Shown here: positions 34,495 to 36,163 of the stretch, in pieces | Numbering within the stretch: the first letter of the stretch is position 1 | How the letters are laid out: each line of letters opens with the position of its first letter | Assembly: GCA_900299035.1 (NCBI GenBank) | Contig: OMIG01000259.1 | Coordinates: 1-36,163 of the forward strand | DNA from: Pseudomonadota bacterium | GTDB taxonomy: Bacteria > Bdellovibrionota_C > UBA2361 > OMII01 | Length of the DNA: 36,163 nucleotides | Direction: 5' to 3' | The notes under the pieces: model-generated | Database searches by the model: none | Told to the model about the DNA's origin: nothing | What the model saw: only the letters and a program-made list of their open reading frames with translations | Position numbers and translations under genes: made by a program

Positions 34495-35259
34495 CTAGCT
34501 CCCGCCCGTGGCCAGCAGGTACGAGCGCATAAAGCCAGCAGTAAGCTGTTCAAGCAGCATGAGCACCCCTGAGCCGCCGTTGAAGATCCAGGCGAGCAGC
34601 ACGGCGAACAGGGTTAGGTTCCACGCGAAGATGTACAGGATTCCAACTCCGTACCCGCCACGGATCTCGTTTATGTCCGTTTGTATCGGGGAGATGTCTC
34701 GGACGTTAAGCGTTGTGTCCACGCCGTAGCAGATCCCCACAAGCAGGGCTGCCATGGCGTGGTCGCCGCGCAGGGCGACGCTGGCGCACACCAGGCCAAT
34801 GAAGGTGAAGACGGGCAGGATGTAGGGCGCCAGCGAGATGAGGGCGTTCATGTGGGCGGTGCGCTTGGTGTACGAGTACACGAAGTGCCCGGAGTTCTCG
34901 CCGATCTTCATGCCCTTGCGCTTGTTACCGACCAGGTTGGAGACGATTGCGTGTTTCGACTCATGGATGAGCACAGACACGTGGCCGCGGATGAGCGAGT
35001 GCCCGGCGAGCATCCCTGCAACGCACGAGCCGGCGAAGATCATGAGCGCACGCTCGTCGATCGGGCGCACGTTGAGCACTGTGAGAGCAGTTAAGAGCGT
35101 GCCAGTCGGCAGCAACACAAGCAGGGATAGAAAGAAGGCGAACCCTCCTATCTTCTGCCCGGGCGGCTGCTCTGGGACAGCCGGCTCGGTCTGGAAAGTC
35201 GGCGTGGGGAGAGGCGCTCCCTCCGGTTCAACAGGCTCGTAATCTTGGTCTCTGCTCAT
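34495..35259 (-). CDS. Multispanning membrane protein with HExxH (M50-like metalloprotease candidate)
   Basis: 254 residues. A Pro/Glu-rich cytosolic N-terminus (1-35), then about six hydrophobic segments (38-62, 72-92, 139-162, 168-184, 204-226, 230-250). HESKH (99-103) in SVLIHESKHAIVSNLVG fits the HExxH zinc motif placed at a membrane segment, as in site-2 proteases (M50/M50B). A candidate third ligand is Asp195 (PIQTDI) rather than the classical NPxPxxxLDG, which is absent. So a divergent M50B-like peptidase is possible, but a non-enzymatic role is not excluded. It precedes the AsmA-like gene's stop by 52 bp in divergent order to nothing on that side. Confidence 0.6.
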   Translation of the reverse strand: MSRDQDYEPVEPEGAPLPTPTFQTEPAVPEQPPGQKIGGFAFFLSLLVLLPTGTLLTALTVLNVRPIDERALMIFAGSCVAGMLAGHSLIRGHVSVLIHESKHAIVSNLVGNKRKGMKIGENSGHFVYSYTKRTAHMNALISLAPYILPVFTFIGLVCASVALRGDHAMAALLVGICYGVDTTLNVRDISPIQTDINEIRGGYGVGILYIFAWNLTLFAVLLAWIFNGGSGVLMLLEQLTAGFMRSYLLATGGS

Positions 35260-35311
35260 CTTGGTAGGCGCTACGGCGTTACGATATCCTTAGCATGCAA
35301 CCGCGTTGCGG

Positions 35312-36163
35312 CTAAAACCCTAAAATATTGCGCTTGCCGCCCTGGCTGCCCTTGTTGCCTCCGTTCGAACCTCCGGAATCCGAGGGGCCTATGCCGAGCA
35401 GCCCGCCCACGACGCCTAAAGCCTCGCCGGGCAGGTTCGTTATGGTGCCTGCGAGAAGCTTCGTTACATCGGGCAGCACTACGATCATCGGGCTGCGGCC
35501 CTGAATCATCACTGGGACGACAAGCTGCTGGGCTTGGTTAAGGGCGCGATTGAGCCCCTTGAAGCTCTTAACGAGCCCCATCGAGACGTCTGGAGAGAAG
35601 GTAAACGTTGATGAGAGGCTCAGGTCGCCGTCGTTAGAGACTGTGCCGTCCACGGTGAACGAGCAGATGTCGCTCACAACCTTGACTCCCTTGAGGGTGG
35701 TCTGTCCGCCGCCGTAAGAGAAGGCTCCCGTTAGTTCTCGTATTGGCGTGTCACTTGAGGAGATGTGGCCCTTGTACTTGTCTGGTACGCCACTGGTAAG
35801 CAGTCCGCTGAAAACCGGAATGGACGCGAGGTTGTTGAGAACCTGCATGGGCAGGTTGTTTCCCTTCAGCACGCCGTCGGTGAGCAGGACTGTGCCGTCT
35901 GCCTTGAGCGACTTTGACATCTGATCGCCGGTCTGGCTCGAGACCGATGCGTTGAGGGAGTTAAGGGTGCCGGCAAGGGTCTGAGCGAGCGGCGGATTGA
36001 CGGCTTGCATTAACGGCTGAAGCTGAATCTGAGTAGCCGAGGGCTGAGAGGTTAACGTGCCTGGCTTGCCCTGGACGACCTTTGTAGGGACCGAAATATT
36101 CCCGCCGAAGCCACGCACGTTGAGCGTGCTTACGTCGACGCCCTTCGGTGAAATGCCCACAGC
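35312..36163 (-). CDS. C-terminal part of an AsmA-like protein (partial)
   Basis: The reading frame enters from the right edge, so the start is outside; 284 codons are visible to TAG at 35312-35314. The content is AsmA_C-like: repeated beta-strand phrases ending in LTDGVLKGNNLPMQVLNNLASIP, YGGGQTTLKGVKVVSDICSFTVDGTVSNDGDLSLSSTF and a Gly/Ser/Asn-rich tail. AsmA-family proteins are anchored in the inner membrane and span the periplasm, and are implicated in lipid transport to the outer membrane. The V before GISPKG is internal, not a start. Confidence 0.75.
   Translation of the reverse strand, partial: AVGISPKGVDVSTLNVRGFGGNISVPTKVVQGKPGTLTSQPSATQIQLQPLMQAVNPPLAQTLAGTLNSLNASVSSQTGDQMSKSLKADGTVLLTDGVLKGNNLPMQVLNNLASIPVFSGLLTSGVPDKYKGHISSSDTPIRELTGAFSYGGGQTTLKGVKVVSDICSFTVDGTVSNDGDLSLSSTFTFSPDVSMGLVKSFKGLNRALNQAQQLVVPVMIQGRSPMIVVLPDVTKLLAGTITNLPGEALGVVGGLLGIGPSDSGGSNGGNKGSQGGKRNILGF

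Overview
The window is about 36 kb of chromosomal, GC-rich DNA (I judge it near 60% G+C by eye) from a Gram-negative bacterium. A lipoprotein M23 endopeptidase, an AsmA-like protein and a complete YajC/SecD/SecF set point to two membranes. The order rimP-nusA-ylxR-infB-rbfA-nrnA-truB, together with HU/IHF, an extended archaeal-type MetRS and a DUF1232-DnaJ fusion, fits the old 'Deltaproteobacteria' (Bdellovibrionota, Myxococcota, Desulfobacterota or a related uncultured lineage). I cannot name a genus. TTG and GTG starts are fairly common. I see no phage, IS element, CRISPR array or rRNA.

Layout. 1-2.7 kb: tail of an unidentified gene, then a GH15-like glucan hydrolase overlapping a DOMON/CBM9-like carbohydrate-binding protein. 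2.97-10.5 kb: the classical translation/transcription operon. 10.5-14.9 kb: purA, then yajC-secD-secF. 14.9-16.7 kb (minus): DnaJ-like co-chaperone and membrane-anchored methyltransferase. 16.9-20.1 kb: metG, pcm, LysM-M23 lipoprotein. 20.2-20.5 kb: tRNA-Arg(CCT) followed by a hairpin-rich segment bracketed by a perfect 64-bp direct repeat that copies the tRNA 3' end. 20.55-23.8 kb: DUF1232-DnaJ, a small orphan protein, a CBS protein, and trmH-like plus cysK. 24.1-26 kb: HU/IHF, two small orphan proteins and an esterase. 26.3-28.6 kb: asd, truA and a small helix-turn-helix protein. 28.9-33.85 kb: an unusual sigma-70 factor, then malQ and glgP. 33.85-36.16 kb: a gene-poor stretch holding a 36-residue membrane protein and a possible structured RNA, then an HExxH multispanning membrane protein and a truncated AsmA-like gene.

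Most genes are housekeeping: ribosome and tRNA maturation, Sec translocation, purine, aspartate-family and cysteine biosynthesis. Alpha-glucan metabolism appears twice (GH15-like plus DOMON; MalQ plus GlgP), suggesting a storage-glucan mobilisation pathway. The points most worth a second look are the tRNA-derived repeat element, the sigma factor with about 315 residues of unrecognised N-terminal sequence behind a palindrome-overlapped promoter, the possible RNA near 34.2 kb, the HExxH membrane protein and the 36-residue membrane peptide.
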